A stretch of DNA of 64,000 nt from Candidatus Porisulfidus sp. TsSOB (GTDB lineage: Bacteria > Pseudomonadota > Gammaproteobacteria > Poriferisulfidales > Poriferisulfidaceae): NCBI GenBank assembly GCA_002631715.1, contig MRSX01000008.1:1-64000 (forward strand). The letters are read 5' to 3'. Below, piece after piece: positions 1 to 8,566 of the stretch. Under the pieces are notes generated by a model. The model made no database searches, was not told the origin of the DNA, and saw only the letters and a program-made list of their open reading frames with translations. Within the stretch, counting starts at the first letter, position 1, and each line of letters begins with the position of its first letter. Made by a program: the position numbers and the translations under genes.

Positions 1-572
1 CCTCGTAAGGCGCACGTTCGGGCCACCCCTGGCTTCCATCGCCCAAGCGAGTGGAAACGTTGTGGATGCCGAGTTCGCGAAGCCGTTGACTCGACTGTCG
101 ATGCAGCTGGGGAATGCGTTCGATGCTGTAGACCCGTTTCACCAGTTTGGCCAGAACTGCGGATTGATAGCCGGATCCGGTCCCGATCTCGAGCACGATC
201 CGGGGAGATCCCGCTTCCAGCAGGGCCTGTGTCATGAAGGCCACCACGTACGGTTGGGAAATGGTTTGATCGTAGCCGATGGGCAACCTCGTAAGGCGCA
301 CGTTCGGGCCACCCCTGGCTTCCATCGCCCAAGCGAGTGGAAACGTTGTGGATGCCGAGTTCGCGAAGCCGTTGACTCGACTGTCGATGCAGCTGGGGAA
401 TGCGTTCGATGCTGTAGACCCGTTTCACCAGTTTGGCCAGAACTGCGGATTGATAGCCGGATCCGGTCCCGATCTCGAGCACGATCCGGGGAGATCCCGC
501 TTCCAGCAGGGCCTGTGTCATGAAGGCCACCACGTACGGTTGGGAAATGGTTTGATCGTAGCCGATGGGCAA
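1..572. repeat. 286-bp perfect tandem duplication at the window edge
   Basis: Bases 1-286 are repeated without a visible mismatch at 287-572; both units start with cctcgtaaggcgca and end with gccgatgggcaa. The unit length is not a multiple of three, so the duplication shifts the reading frame of the pcm gene that spans it. Base 1 of the window is also base 1 of the first unit. A perfect, frame-breaking repeat exactly at a sequence end is typical of an assembly fold at a contig edge, but a true recent duplication cannot be excluded from the sequence alone. Confidence 0.93.
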
Positions 573-722
573 GGCGTCGTCGCGATAGGCGTGACGGGCA
601 ACCGCGTCGCTCACGAAGCGGTGCCGGGGAGTCTCCAGAATGGCTTGCAGGACCGCCTTGTTCCCAATCCCCTTCTCGCGCAAACGCTCGACCAGGGCCG
701 CTTGGTGCCGAGCGGCGGTCAT
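1..722 (-). CDS. pcm: Protein-L-isoaspartate O-methyltransferase, 5' part only, frame broken by the duplication
   Basis: Pcm methylates L-isoaspartyl residues in damaged cytosolic proteins using S-adenosylmethionine, which starts their repair. The first 145 residues are intact: [20 protein letters not shown], then the SAM motif [21 protein letters not shown] and [13 protein letters not shown], all in the family order. After position 287 the 286-bp duplication throws the frame off and the ORF continues as unrelated sequence to base 1. The last third of the protein would lie beyond the window. The start at 722 is chosen because GAAGGA precedes the ATG and the protein begins [19 protein letters not shown], as in the family; a GTG at 750 overlapping the surE stop is the alternative. 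The surE-pcm order is typical of proteobacteria. Confidence 0.85.
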   Translation of the reverse strand, partial: MTAARHQAALVERLREKGIGNKAVLQAILETPRHRFVSDAVARHAYRDDALPIGYDQTISQPYVVAFMTQALLEAGSPRIVLEIGTGSGYQSAVLAKLVKRVYSIERIPQLHRQSSQRLRELGIHNVSTRLGDGSQGWPERAPYEVAHRLRSNHFPTVRGGLHDTGPAGSGISPDRARDRDRIRLSIRSSGQTGETGLQHRTHSPAASTVESTASRTRHPQRFHSLGRWKPGVARTCALR

Positions 723-748
723 GCCGGTTCCTTCGTTTGTATGCGCTT

Positions 749-1504
749 TCACAAAGCAATCTGCTGCAGCCATTTCGACAGGTTGTCGAAATCGCGGTGC
801 CGAGTCAAATCCACCTGCATCGGGGTGACGGAAGCGAATCCCTCGCGCACCGCATGAAAGTCGGTGCCTTCTCCGCCATCCTTGTCCGGCCCCGGTGGCC
901 CGACGCGCCAGACCGAACGGTCATCTTCATCCTCTTGCCGAATCGCAGGCTCCGCGCGGTGCCGATGGCCCAATCGGGTCATGCGCAAGCCGCGCAGGTC
1001 TTCCAGTGGCAGATCTGGAACGTTGATGTTGAGAATAATTTCTGGAGGAAGCTCCCGCTCCAACAGGCGGTAAACCAGGGAGCGGGCAATATGCGCGGCC
1101 GTTTCATAGTGCTTCGGGGTACGGGATGTTATTGAGAGTGCAATCGCCGGGAGCCCTAGTGTTCGCCCCTCCATGGCAGCGGCGACCGTGCCCGAATAAA
1201 GCACGTCGTCCCCCAGATTGGCTCCATTGTTGATGCCGGATACGACCATGTCCGGCTCCGGCTTCATCAGCCCGGTGATGCCAAGGTGCACGCAATCGGT
1301 TGGCGTGCCCTCTTCCACGTAATGGAATCCGTTGGGGGCCGTGCACACGTGCAGGTCACGGTCAAGTGTCAGGGAGTTGCTTGCGCCGCTACGGTCGCGG
1401 GAGGGCGCGATCACCGTCAATTCGGCCAATGTGCCCAAGTGTTCGGCCAAGCACTCAAGGCCGGGAGCCTGGTACCCGTCATCGTTGCTCAGCAGTAGGC
1501 GCAT
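749..1504 (-). CDS. surE: 5'/3'-nucleotidase SurE
   Basis: SurE is a metal-dependent, cytosolic survival phosphatase that hydrolyses nucleoside 5'- and 3'-monophosphates and short polyphosphate. The 251-residue length is normal. The N-terminus MRLLLSNDDGYQAPGLECLA carries the NDDG metal-binding motif; PSRDRSGASNSLT and VVSGINNGANLGDDVLYSGT are the other conserved active-site blocks. The stop lies just upstream of the pcm start, so surE and pcm look co-transcribed. Nothing is unusual. The divergent neighbour is the Smr-domain gene. Confidence 0.96.
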   Translation of the reverse strand: MRLLLSNDDGYQAPGLECLAEHLGTLAELTVIAPSRDRSGASNSLTLDRDLHVCTAPNGFHYVEEGTPTDCVHLGITGLMKPEPDMVVSGINNGANLGDDVLYSGTVAAAMEGRTLGLPAIALSITSRTPKHYETAAHIARSLVYRLLERELPPEIILNINVPDLPLEDLRGLRMTRLGHRHRAEPAIRQEDEDDRSVWRVGPPGPDKDGGEGTDFHAVREGFASVTPMQVDLTRHRDFDNLSKWLQQIAL

Positions 1505-1666
1505 GGTATGTACAGAATCGCCGGAACCCGGCCTGTTCAGCCTATTTTAACTTCGCGCCCACAAACTTGGAAGAATGGATCTGCTCTTACCTTCCATACA
1601 GAACGGCCTCGTGTGAAAATGATTCGGATATACTTGGAAACCAGTCGTTTTCCTTTGTCTCGCACT

Positions 1667-2191
1667 ATGGATAAAGCCCGCAACGAAGACCTTGAGGCGT
1701 TTGAACGGGCCATGATGGGCGTTGCCCCCCTCGGGCGCCGTTCCCGTTCTGATCGCGCTCTCTCGACGCCTGAGCCCCGACTTTCTGCGGCACCGCAGAC
1801 AGCACGAGAACGTCCGATCGAAGTTCCCCAGGCAAAACCCATGGATGGACGGGAGATCCTGAATTGGCGCCGTCCTGGGTTGCTGGACAAGGATTACCAG
1901 AATTTGCGCAGGGGCCGGTTATCCCCTTCTCCTGAGGAAATAGACCTGCATGGCCAAGATGCGCGAGAAGCTTGCACGACCATCGTGGCCGCCATCGCTC
2001 GCGCACAAGAGGCAAATCGCCGTTCCGTATGCCTGATCCACGGCAAAGGACATCGCTCTGAGAATCGGGGCTCACGTCTGAAGGGATTGGTCAACGTCGC
2101 ATTGCGCCAGCATCCGGAGGTTCTCGGCTTTCACAGTGTTCCCGGCAACACCGGGGCCGTCAACGTCCTTCTGAGGAGGGCGCGTCGATGA
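1667..2191 (+). CDS. Smr-domain endonuclease-like protein (SmrA/SmrB family)
   Basis: A 174-residue protein with a C-terminal Smr domain. The motifs are EIDLHGQDAREA (the DLHG motif, about residues 96-99) and LIHGKGHRSENRG (HGKG), followed by the usual GAVNVLLRR end. The N-terminal DLEAFERAMMGVAPL resembles the start of proteobacterial SmrA/SmrB proteins. Smr domains are nucleases; E. coli SmrB cleaves mRNA between collided ribosomes, and other members act on DNA. I cannot tell which applies here. The ATG at 1667 is preferred by homology; in-frame ATGs at 1619 and 1508 would add an unconserved leader. The stop overlaps the moeA start in an ATGA, so the two genes are translationally coupled. 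Confidence 0.85.
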   Translation: MDKARNEDLEAFERAMMGVAPLGRRSRSDRALSTPEPRLSAAPQTARERPIEVPQAKPMDGREILNWRRPGLLDKDYQNLRRGRLSPSPEEIDLHGQDAREACTTIVAAIARAQEANRRSVCLIHGKGHRSENRGSRLKGLVNVALRQHPEVLGFHSVPGNTGAVNVLLRRARR

Positions 2192-3450
2192 ATGCCAAAA
2201 CCTCTTTCAGCTGTATGGATGATTTTGATCCGGAGTCGATTACGCCAAATCAGGCCACTGAGCACATTCAGTCTGTCGTCCAGCCCATAACGGAAACAGA
2301 AGCGGTTCCGACCATGGAGGCGCTGGATCGCGTGCTGGCTGTCGAATTACGCTCGGAGATCGACGTGCCCGGTCACACAAACTCGGCGATGGACGGCTAT
2401 GCCGTTCGAGGGCAGGACTTGCCGACCCAAGAATCTAAAACTTTCACTTTAATCGGGTCGTCGTTCGCAGGTCATCCCCACGACGGTTCAGTAGGCCCTG
2501 GAGAATGTGTTCGCATCATGACCGGGGGGGTCATGCCGGGTGCGGCGGACACCGTTGTCATCCAGGAGCAAGTTCAGGCGGTTAACGACACGGAAATCGA
2601 AATCTCGCCCGGAGAGAAACCCGGGCAGAACGTCCGGGCCGCAGGCGAAGACATTGCCGCAGGAAGCGTGATATTGGAACCCGGACATCTGCTCGGGCCT
2701 GCGGACCTGGGCCTGCTCGCCTCAGTCGGCATTACCGATGTTCCCGTACGGCGTCGCATTCGGGTCGCTTTCTTCTCGACCGGGGATGAACTTCGGGAAG
2801 TTGGCGAACCCTTGGAGGACGGCCAAATCTACAACAGCAACCGCTACACCCTGTCGGCGATGCTGCGGCATCTTCATGTGGAGCCCTTGGATCTGGGTGT
2901 GGTGCGTGATGATCGTGCCGAGGTGGCCCAAGCGTTTCATAACGCTTCTGAGCAGGCTGATATGGTCATCACATCTGGCGGAGTCTCGGTCGGAGAGGCC
3001 GACTACGTGAAAGAAGTGCTGAGCGATTTGGGCGACGTGAATTTCTGGAAAGTCGCCATTAAGCCTGGGCGCCCCTTGGCGTTTGGCCGGATTGGGGCGG
3101 CGAAATTCTTCGGTTTGCCTGGAAATCCAGTCTCAGTGATGGTGACCTTTTACCAGTTCGTGCGCCCTGCCCTGCTCCGCATGGCGGGTGCCACTGAGCA
3201 GCCACCATTGGCTTTGCGCGTTCCGGTTACGTCTTCGCTACGCAAGCGGCAAGGGCGTGTGGAATACCAGCGGGGGATTCTCCAACAGATGGAAGATGGC
3301 AGCCATACGGTTTCCTGCACTGGAGCACAGGGTTCCGGTATCCTGACTTCGATGAGTCAGGCAAACTGCTTTATCGTGCTGCCGTTGGAACAAGGCCGAG
3401 TTGAAGAAGGCGCCATCGTGGAAGTGATTCCGTTTAGCGGAATCACCTAA
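2188..3450 (+). CDS. moeA: Molybdopterin molybdenumtransferase MoeA
   Basis: MoeA inserts molybdate into adenylylated molybdopterin in the last step of molybdenum cofactor synthesis. The 420-residue protein shows the family blocks in order: DVPGHTNSAMDGYAVR near residue 65, VRIMTGGVMPGAADTVV, then the MoaB/Mog-like domain with VAFFSTGDELREVG, NSNRYTLSAML, TSGGVSVGEADYVKEVL and FGLPGNPVSVMVTF, and a C-terminal beta domain. The start overlaps the smr stop by 4 bp. moaE lies convergently 6 bp downstream, so two cofactor genes meet tail to tail. Confidence 0.96.
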   Translation: MNAKTSFSCMDDFDPESITPNQATEHIQSVVQPITETEAVPTMEALDRVLAVELRSEIDVPGHTNSAMDGYAVRGQDLPTQESKTFTLIGSSFAGHPHDGSVGPGECVRIMTGGVMPGAADTVVIQEQVQAVNDTEIEISPGEKPGQNVRAAGEDIAAGSVILEPGHLLGPADLGLLASVGITDVPVRRRIRVAFFSTGDELREVGEPLEDGQIYNSNRYTLSAMLRHLHVEPLDLGVVRDDRAEVAQAFHNASEQADMVITSGGVSVGEADYVKEVLSDLGDVNFWKVAIKPGRPLAFGRIGAAKFFGLPGNPVSVMVTFYQFVRPALLRMAGATEQPPLALRVPVTSSLRKRQGRVEYQRGILQQMEDGSHTVSCTGAQGSGILTSMSQANCFIVLPLEQGRVEEGAIVEVIPFSGIT

Positions 3451-3456
3451 GCAGAC

Positions 3457-3897
3457 TCAGCCCGGAGTGTTCTCCTCCACCCATCGCCGCTCGCCCCCTG
3501 CGAGGGTTTCTTCCTTCCAGAAAGGCGCAGTGGATTTCAAGTCCTCCATGAGAAACCGGTTGCCCTCGTACGCGGCCTTCCGGTGCTCCGCCCAGACTGC
3601 GACTAGGACGATGTCGTCACCCGGGTGGATTTCTCCGACACGATGCCGCAGAAGGACGGCTGAAAGCCCAAACTTGTCTCGCGCCTGACGCGCGATCTCT
3701 TCCAAATGGGCCTGAGTCATTTCCGGGTAGTGTTCAAGGCGCATGGACTGTACAGTCTCCCCTTCGTTCTGTGACCGCATCGTGCCCACGAACACCACCA
3801 TTGCGCCACACTTCCTGCGCAATTCCGCATGAGCCGATAAGAACTCTTCAATCTCTTTCCAAGGCTCTAAAGGTTCGGTAATTACGCGTGCGTCCAT
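3457..3897 (-). CDS. moaE: Molybdopterin synthase catalytic subunit MoaE
   Basis: MoaE transfers sulfur from the MoaD thiocarboxylate to precursor Z (cPMP) to make molybdopterin. The 146-residue length fits E. coli MoaE (150). Diagnostic blocks are GAMVVFVGTMRSQNEGETV, RLEHYPEMTQ, HRVGEIHPGDDIVLVAV, HRKAAYEGNRFLMEDLK and the lysine-bearing active-site segment STAPFWKEE. The start at MDARVITEPL (3897) is chosen because the ORF's longer in-frame start at 4008 would fall in the intrinsic terminator downstream of fae. The other genes for molybdopterin synthesis are not in this window. Confidence 0.93.
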   Translation of the reverse strand: MDARVITEPLEPWKEIEEFLSAHAELRRKCGAMVVFVGTMRSQNEGETVQSMRLEHYPEMTQAHLEEIARQARDKFGLSAVLLRHRVGEIHPGDDIVLVAVWAEHRKAAYEGNRFLMEDLKSTAPFWKEETLAGGERRWVEENTPG

Positions 3898-3969
3898 CTT
3901 TATGCTTTCTGGGTTCCAGCAAGGCTTTTCCTCAAGGTTTTCCCGGAGCAGACATTGTAACTGCGACAT

Positions 3970-4001
3970 AAAAAAAGCGCCGCATAAAGCGGCGCTTTTT
4001 T
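3970..4001 (-). terminator. Rho-independent terminator of the H4MPT operon
   Basis: A 7-bp GC-rich stem (GCGCCGC / GCGGCGC) with a 5-nt loop is flanked by A7 and T6 runs. On the minus strand this is a hairpin followed by a T tract, 17 bp past the fae stop. It closes the operon that starts near 10.5 kb. Confidence 0.9.
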
Positions 4002-4017
4002 CGAGCACGATGCCTGA

Positions 4018-4542
4018 TTAGAAGCCTTGGAACGGATGGTCCGTGCTGTCCTTTTGGGAAAGCATGTCGTCCACAGTGGGAACTCCGCTCACGGCGTTGG
4101 CGATAGCCTGCTTAGTAGCCTTATAGTTGTTTTCGTAGATCGCCGCATCGCTGTCGGCCTCCCAGTGGATGAACACGCCAACACAGACATACAGGTTGCC
4201 ACTTTCATCTTTCGGAAGAACCCCGGCCTCAACTGAATCCGCAACAGCCATGGCGACAGCCTTCTGGGCGGGTCCGAACATCTGGACGGCTTGTTTGGCG
4301 CCCTTGATCGTGACCTTGTTGTACATCATGGTGTCCGGCTTACACGGCAGGTTCGGTGCCACTACAGCGAGTAGTGTCGTGAACCCGTCCTTGTTGTTGA
4401 CCAGACCGTTGCAGAAAGCCGTTTCCACGGCAGAGCCGCGCGGGCCAATGAGAAGATCGATGTGAGCGATTTCTGCCATTGTCCCGGAAGGGTCATTATC
4501 ATTGACCAAGGCCTCTCCAACGAGAACTTTATCGATTGCCAT
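4018..4542 (-). CDS. fae: Formaldehyde-activating enzyme Fae
   Basis: Fae condenses formaldehyde with dephospho-tetrahydromethanopterin to give methylene-H4MPT, the entry step of the H4MPT formaldehyde oxidation route in methylotrophs. The 174-residue protein matches the usual length and shows [15 protein letters not shown] at the start, [18 protein letters not shown] with the conserved active-site histidine, [39 protein letters not shown] and [10 protein letters not shown]. The start at 4542 has GGAG 8 bases upstream. It is the last gene of the operon and is followed by a terminator. Its neighbours mtdB and mch supply the next two steps. It could serve detoxification as well as energy metabolism. 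Confidence 0.96.
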   Translation of the reverse strand: MAIDKVLVGEALVNDNDPSGTMAEIAHIDLLIGPRGSAVETAFCNGLVNNKDGFTTLLAVVAPNLPCKPDTMMYNKVTIKGAKQAVQMFGPAQKAVAMAVADSVEAGVLPKDESGNLYVCVGVFIHWEADSDAAIYENNYKATKQAIANAVSGVPTVDDMLSQKDSTDHPFQGF

Positions 4543-4594
4543 TGTTGATTTACTCCAGTTTTTGTTTTTGTTTGCAAACAACGGATCCGTCAAA

Positions 4595-5530
4595 TCACGC
4601 AGACGCACCCGATGGGTTTCGGGAATCATCTCCCTGTGACAGGACATCCGTGTCCCTGTCGTCGCTCCACCCGTCGAGCCGGGCGGCCAGAACCCCCGCT
4701 AGGGTCAAGTCCGCCGTGGTTCCCGGGCTGAGACCGGCGCTCTTCCAAGAAGCATCCAGTTCCAGGAGCTTAGGCCGAAGAATATCTGGGGCATCAGCCC
4801 CGCAAAATTCATCGGCTAACTTTTTAATCTTACCACTAACTGACTTTGCTGCCTCTTCACCGTGCACGCGAGCAATGTGAGAATCCGGATAGCGTCCGAG
4901 AAGAGTCAGGAATACGCCGACCATCGCCCACCGCGCATCACCCCACTGGAGGCAGAGTGATTCCCACTGCGGTCGGGCTTCGGTAAAGACAATCGGAAAC
5001 CCGTCTCGGTACTGTGCCGCGATCTGGTCTCGTTCGGCAGCCAGCGCCATGGCCTCCCGCAGAGCGATCTTCGGCCGCTCGCGGATATCGGCTTGCGGTG
5101 ACCGCCCCAGGCCTGCCGGCTGCATCAGTTGAATGGCGCGGTATACATCTCGCGCGTCATTGGCCGTGGTTTCCGCCAGGACCGCCTCCACGCGCTGCTC
5201 CAGACTCGTAGGATCCTCCCGGTAATAGGCGGAAACCAGTGGTGCTGTCAGCAGCAGGACTCCGAGGTTGGTGTTGCAGCCTGCCACGCCCCAACTGGCC
5301 CGGGCCGCCTCGCGTATTTGCCGACCCAAGCTCCAGTCCGGCCGTGTAATCAATTCAGCTGCCGCCTGAGCACTCCGCCGGAAGTCCTGGCATGTTTTCC
5401 CGTGGCCTTCTCCATGCAGTCCGACATTGCCCGGTTTCAGCGCCTGCAGATCCAGCAGGCAGGCATACAAGAATTGCCGCGAGGCGAAACGCCAAGGGGG
5501 ATCGTAATAGGCACGCAGGTACTTGGCCAT
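4595..5530 (-). CDS. CitG/MdcB-like protein of the H4MPT cluster (Orf7 type)
   Basis: This 311-residue protein belongs to the triphosphoribosyl-dephospho-CoA synthase (CitG/MdcB) superfamily. Visible family blocks are [19 protein letters not shown], the helical segment [20 protein letters not shown] with the GxNTNLG-type motif, and [19 protein letters not shown]. Homologues called Orf7 sit beside mch, Orf5 and fae in methylotroph H4MPT clusters. A role in cofactor (H4MPT or methylofuran) synthesis is inferred from that linkage, possibly a ribosyl-phosphate transfer; the exact reaction is not known to me. It lies 12 bp after the RimK-like gene and 52 bp before fae, inside the operon. Confidence 0.82.
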   Translation of the reverse strand: MAKYLRAYYDPPWRFASRQFLYACLLDLQALKPGNVGLHGEGHGKTCQDFRRSAQAAAELITRPDWSLGRQIREAARASWGVAGCNTNLGVLLLTAPLVSAYYREDPTSLEQRVEAVLAETTANDARDVYRAIQLMQPAGLGRSPQADIRERPKIALREAMALAAERDQIAAQYRDGFPIVFTEARPQWESLCLQWGDARWAMVGVFLTLLGRYPDSHIARVHGEEAAKSVSGKIKKLADEFCGADAPDILRPKLLELDASWKSAGLSPGTTADLTLAGVLAARLDGWSDDRDTDVLSQGDDSRNPSGASA

Positions 5531-5542
5531 CGGAATACCTGT

Positions 5543-6454
5543 TCAGGAAGGCGTAGATCCTCCGTGACAATGCTTCAGGAACCCTTCGATCAAAAGATCT
5601 GATATGTTTTCCGGATGGACCTGCTGCAGTCCTCGCCATGCCGGGATGCTGTTGACTTCGGTGACCCAAGCGACTCCTTGTCGATCGCGCATCAAGTCCA
5701 CTCCTGCATACGGCATTCCCACTGCCATCACTGCACGTTCTGCCAATTGGGCCAGTTCTGGCTCCAGCGAAGCCGGGTGGCCCTGCCCTCCGTTAGCGAT
5801 GTTGCTGATCCAGTCTTCGCCTTCTCTTCGCATGGCCGCGGTAGCCTGGCCATCAATGACCAAAATCCGCCAATCACAACTGCGGGCTGAAACCGGCTCA
5901 ATATATTCCTGCAAGTAGTAGATTCCATGGGACAGGTCGTAGTCGGGGTGCGGGTCGTCCCGTGACAGGCGCTTCAGCCCTTTGCCCTGCGAGCCGAAGA
6001 TGGGTTTCGCCACCACGTGTTGGTGAGCTTCGAACCAATTGTCCAGGAACTCACGCATCTGCCGAACATCCCGTACCGCGAAAGTTCGAGGCGTTGGGAT
6101 GTTGTGAAGTGCGAACAGGAAACTTGCGCGAACCTTGTCGACACTGCGTTCGATCGCGCCGGCGTCATTGTAGACCTTGACGCCCGAAGCTTCCAAGGCA
6201 TGCAGAATGTCCAAATAGAAGATGACTTCTTCTAGGCTTCCTCCGGGCACCTCACGGATGAATACTCCCGACGGTAACTGGTCTTCAAAGCCGGGTATTC
6301 CGATTTTCGGTGCGCCGTTTTGTACTTCCAGGCAGCATTCCTGCAAGCGAACAAAATCACTTTCCAGCCCTTTCGCCTCCAAAGCCTCACGGAGCTGGCG
6401 GCCGTGCCAGCCAGGTTGATCGGTCACGATGGCGTAGCGCCCGTGCTCGATCAT
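5543..6454 (-). CDS. RimK-type ATP-grasp ligase of the H4MPT cluster (Orf5 type)
   Basis: A 303-residue ATP-grasp protein. Conserved parts are VKVYNDAGAIERSVDKVRAS, NIPTPRTFAV, the glycine-rich ATP-binding loop VVAKPIFGSQGKGLKRL, EYIEPVSARSCDWRILVIDG, and GVDLMRDRQGVAWVTEVNSI with the metal-binding Asp/Glu/Asn. In methanogens the related MptN adds glutamate to H4MPT. The bacterial Orf5 proteins in H4MPT clusters are thought to do an equivalent ligation, which is inference here. The ATG overlaps the mch stop (ATGA). It is followed by the CitG-like gene after 12 bp. Confidence 0.85.
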   Translation of the reverse strand: MIEHGRYAIVTDQPGWHGRQLREALEAKGLESDFVRLQECCLEVQNGAPKIGIPGFEDQLPSGVFIREVPGGSLEEVIFYLDILHALEASGVKVYNDAGAIERSVDKVRASFLFALHNIPTPRTFAVRDVRQMREFLDNWFEAHQHVVAKPIFGSQGKGLKRLSRDDPHPDYDLSHGIYYLQEYIEPVSARSCDWRILVIDGQATAAMRREGEDWISNIANGGQGHPASLEPELAQLAERAVMAVGMPYAGVDLMRDRQGVAWVTEVNSIPAWRGLQQVHPENISDLLIEGFLKHCHGGSTPS

Positions 6455-7413
6455 TCCCTAAAGGATTGCTCCAGCAATTCGTGATTGACCGCGCCAGCAG
6501 CGAAGGAGCGGCCGGTCCGAATGTTATTGACTAAAACCCGAGCCGGGCTGAACAGCATCGGATCGACCTGGAAGAAATCGTAATCGTGTTCCTTGAACAC
6601 ATCGGCGAATGGTTTGCCGTAATCGCGGGATGTGCTGCTCGGCAGTTCGGTCGCGAGCCTTTCCGCTTCCTCGTCAGTAGACTGGACGAACAGTTTGATC
6701 TGTCCACCGAACAGGATCGCATCGTTCGTGCGACCCATCATCTTCACCATATCGGAACTGTCGAGTGGCGGGATCGGGGCGCTGCCGATGCCGTCCACCA
6801 CGCAGCTCAAGTCGAAACCCAATTCGTGCGCTTTGTGCAATCCAACCTCAAGGACCCGGCCGACCACCTGCACCGTCCCTGCGAGACTTGTGGTCGGCGT
6901 CAGGATTAAAGTCAGGTTGAACGGCTCGACTCCGCAGTCCTGACAGATTTTCTCGAGCACCGCCCGCGGTGGAATCTTGTCGACCTCCAGTATCAGCGCC
7001 GTGTAGATGTAGGAATCCTTGTAGCCGATTTTCTCGAACAGTTCTTCCTTCTGCGCCATGCTGCGGGCCGGGCCAGATCCTAAGGCGTAAAAACCGCTTT
7101 CCTCATCGCTCAGCGACCATCCCGCGTATTGGCTCGCCAGACAGGCCAGGACTGGGTGTTGCGTGTGGACGTGTATGGTCAGCGGCCAATCCCCTGATCC
7201 GCCGTAAGTCAGCGTGGCCTGCCCCAGACCCCCCATGCAGATCTCTGCGATTTGGCGTCCTGCCTCAATCCCGCCGATTGCATTGATGCCGGCATCCACC
7301 ACCCAGATCCCTTCTTCCGTTGGAGATTCCACGATGCGCAGGCTCCACGCTTGCTCGGAAAGGGATCGAACGAGGGGTTCAACCTGGCGGTTGATGCTAA
7401 TGGGCAACTTCAT
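6451..7413 (-). CDS. mch: Methenyl-tetrahydromethanopterin cyclohydrolase Mch
   Basis: Mch hydrolyses methenyl-H4MPT to formyl-H4MPT, the step after MtdB. The 320-residue protein has the archaeal/bacterial Mch blocks: WVVDAGINAIGGIEAGRQIAE, MGGLGQATLTYG, FYALGSGPARSMAQKEELFE, VVDGIGSAPIPPLDSSDMVK, MGRTNDAILFGGQIKLFV and DPMLFSPARVLVNNIRTGR. The start at 7413 (MKLPISINRQVEPLV) matches the family and has GGAAG upstream; an in-frame extension to 7575 would run through the coding sequence of the preceding gene. The start lies 17 bp inside the end of the upstream ATP-grasp gene, and the stop overlaps the next gene. Confidence 0.96.
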   Translation of the reverse strand: MKLPISINRQVEPLVRSLSEQAWSLRIVESPTEEGIWVVDAGINAIGGIEAGRQIAEICMGGLGQATLTYGGSGDWPLTIHVHTQHPVLACLASQYAGWSLSDEESGFYALGSGPARSMAQKEELFEKIGYKDSYIYTALILEVDKIPPRAVLEKICQDCGVEPFNLTLILTPTTSLAGTVQVVGRVLEVGLHKAHELGFDLSCVVDGIGSAPIPPLDSSDMVKMMGRTNDAILFGGQIKLFVQSTDEEAERLATELPSSTSRDYGKPFADVFKEHDYDFFQVDPMLFSPARVLVNNIRTGRSFAAGAVNHELLEQSFRE

Positions 7414-8566
7414 GTGCAGGGCTTCCAGGGGAAAACGGGTGAATGGCATCGGGTTGCAGACACGCCAAAACCTGATGACTGAGATCCTGTAGGCTGGTAC
7501 GAGCCTCGTCCGCATCGCGGTAATGGCCTCGCACGGTGCACAGGGGCTGTCCGGCATCGATACTCGTCTTGGCATCCGGCAGATCGGCTGCCCCGTCCGG
7601 CCACTTCCAATTTGTCATGCCAGCAATTGGACATGGGGCATAGACGACTTGCATCCCTCGTACGCCCTCTCCTCGTTCTGAGGCAGGAACCAGGTGTCCG
7701 TCCGGGTTTCCGGTGAGGCAGGTTTCGATGTGTGCGCTCATGTAATCGGAAGCAAAACGATCCGTGTAAAGCTCGCAAGTAGCCACTAATCTTGGATTCA
7801 AATCCACGAGTTGCACTTCCTTTTTAGAATCAACTATGAAATCGATGCCGCAGAGGCCAAGAAGATCTAAATCACTCGCTAAGGTCTGTGCCGCCCATTG
7901 TACTTGTTCGAAAACCTCCGGCAAAGCCCTAATCGGGCCGATCGCGCCACTCCAAGCGTAGGGCGCATCCGTTCTTCCCGAAGGCAACAACTGGCTGATT
8001 CCGACGACATGGGCGGCTCCTCCAGCTGCGAGGAAAAGCGCAGAATACGGCTTGCCCGTGCATTGGCGCTGCCAGCAGAAAGAATTCGAAGTGTCTTGGA
8101 ACCGCGAAGCCGGCTGCACATGGCATCCTCCTGCTTGGCCTTTTTGCTTGACGAGCCAACCTTCTAGAGCACTTGGCCGCTGAGATCTGGTTTCCGGTCC
8201 AGAGATTCCAAGTTTTTCTAGGCGGTTCGATAGCTGCACAGGATCGGCGCACAGGCGAACGGTGTCGGGTGAATTGCCTAGAACCCGGGCGCAGGACTGC
8301 AAACGATCCAGCAATTCCGGATGCGATTCAAAACCGGAGCCATAGGCCAACAGGTCGCCTGGCTGGCTTCGTTGGCACACAATTTCCAGTATTTCCAAGG
8401 AGAACTGGTCATCTTCCAGATTCGCCCGGATCATTTCATCGGCGTTCAGGTCTGCATCGAGAAACCCGTCAATCGCCACGACTGGCCGCTGGCAGCGCAT
8501 AGCCGCTTGGGCATGTGCCCGCGCTGAAGCGGACAGCAGGAACAGTCTCCTGCTATTCCGAAGCAC
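7397..8566 (-). CDS. ATP-grasp protein of the H4MPT cluster (Orf17-like)
   Basis: A 389-residue predicted ATP-grasp enzyme. The N-terminus RLFLLSASARAHAQAAMRC looks like the nucleotide-fold start of Orf17 proteins in methylotroph H4MPT clusters. Downstream are LEGWLVKQKGQAGGCHV (ATP-binding loop), LGLCGIDFIVDSKKEVQLVD and LNPRLVATCELY, which carry the metal-binding Asp and Asn. Function is likely in H4MPT or methylofuran synthesis, inferred from linkage. The GTG start at 8566 overlaps the mtdB stop by 14 bp, and its end overlaps the mch start, so the operon is tightly packed. Confidence 0.8.
   Translation of the reverse strand: MLRNSRRLFLLSASARAHAQAAMRCQRPVVAIDGFLDADLNADEMIRANLEDDQFSLEILEIVCQRSQPGDLLAYGSGFESHPELLDRLQSCARVLGNSPDTVRLCADPVQLSNRLEKLGISGPETRSQRPSALEGWLVKQKGQAGGCHVQPASRFQDTSNSFCWQRQCTGKPYSALFLAAGGAAHVVGISQLLPSGRTDAPYAWSGAIGPIRALPEVFEQVQWAAQTLASDLDLLGLCGIDFIVDSKKEVQLVDLNPRLVATCELYTDRFASDYMSAHIETCLTGNPDGHLVPASERGEGVRGMQVVYAPCPIAGMTNWKWPDGAADLPDAKTSIDAGQPLCTVRGHYRDADEARTSLQDLSHQVLACLQPDAIHPFSPGSPAHEVAH

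Noticed and set aside
3898-4008. Longer N-terminus for moaE
   Set aside because: It would start in the terminator hairpin of fae and lacks similarity to MoaE.
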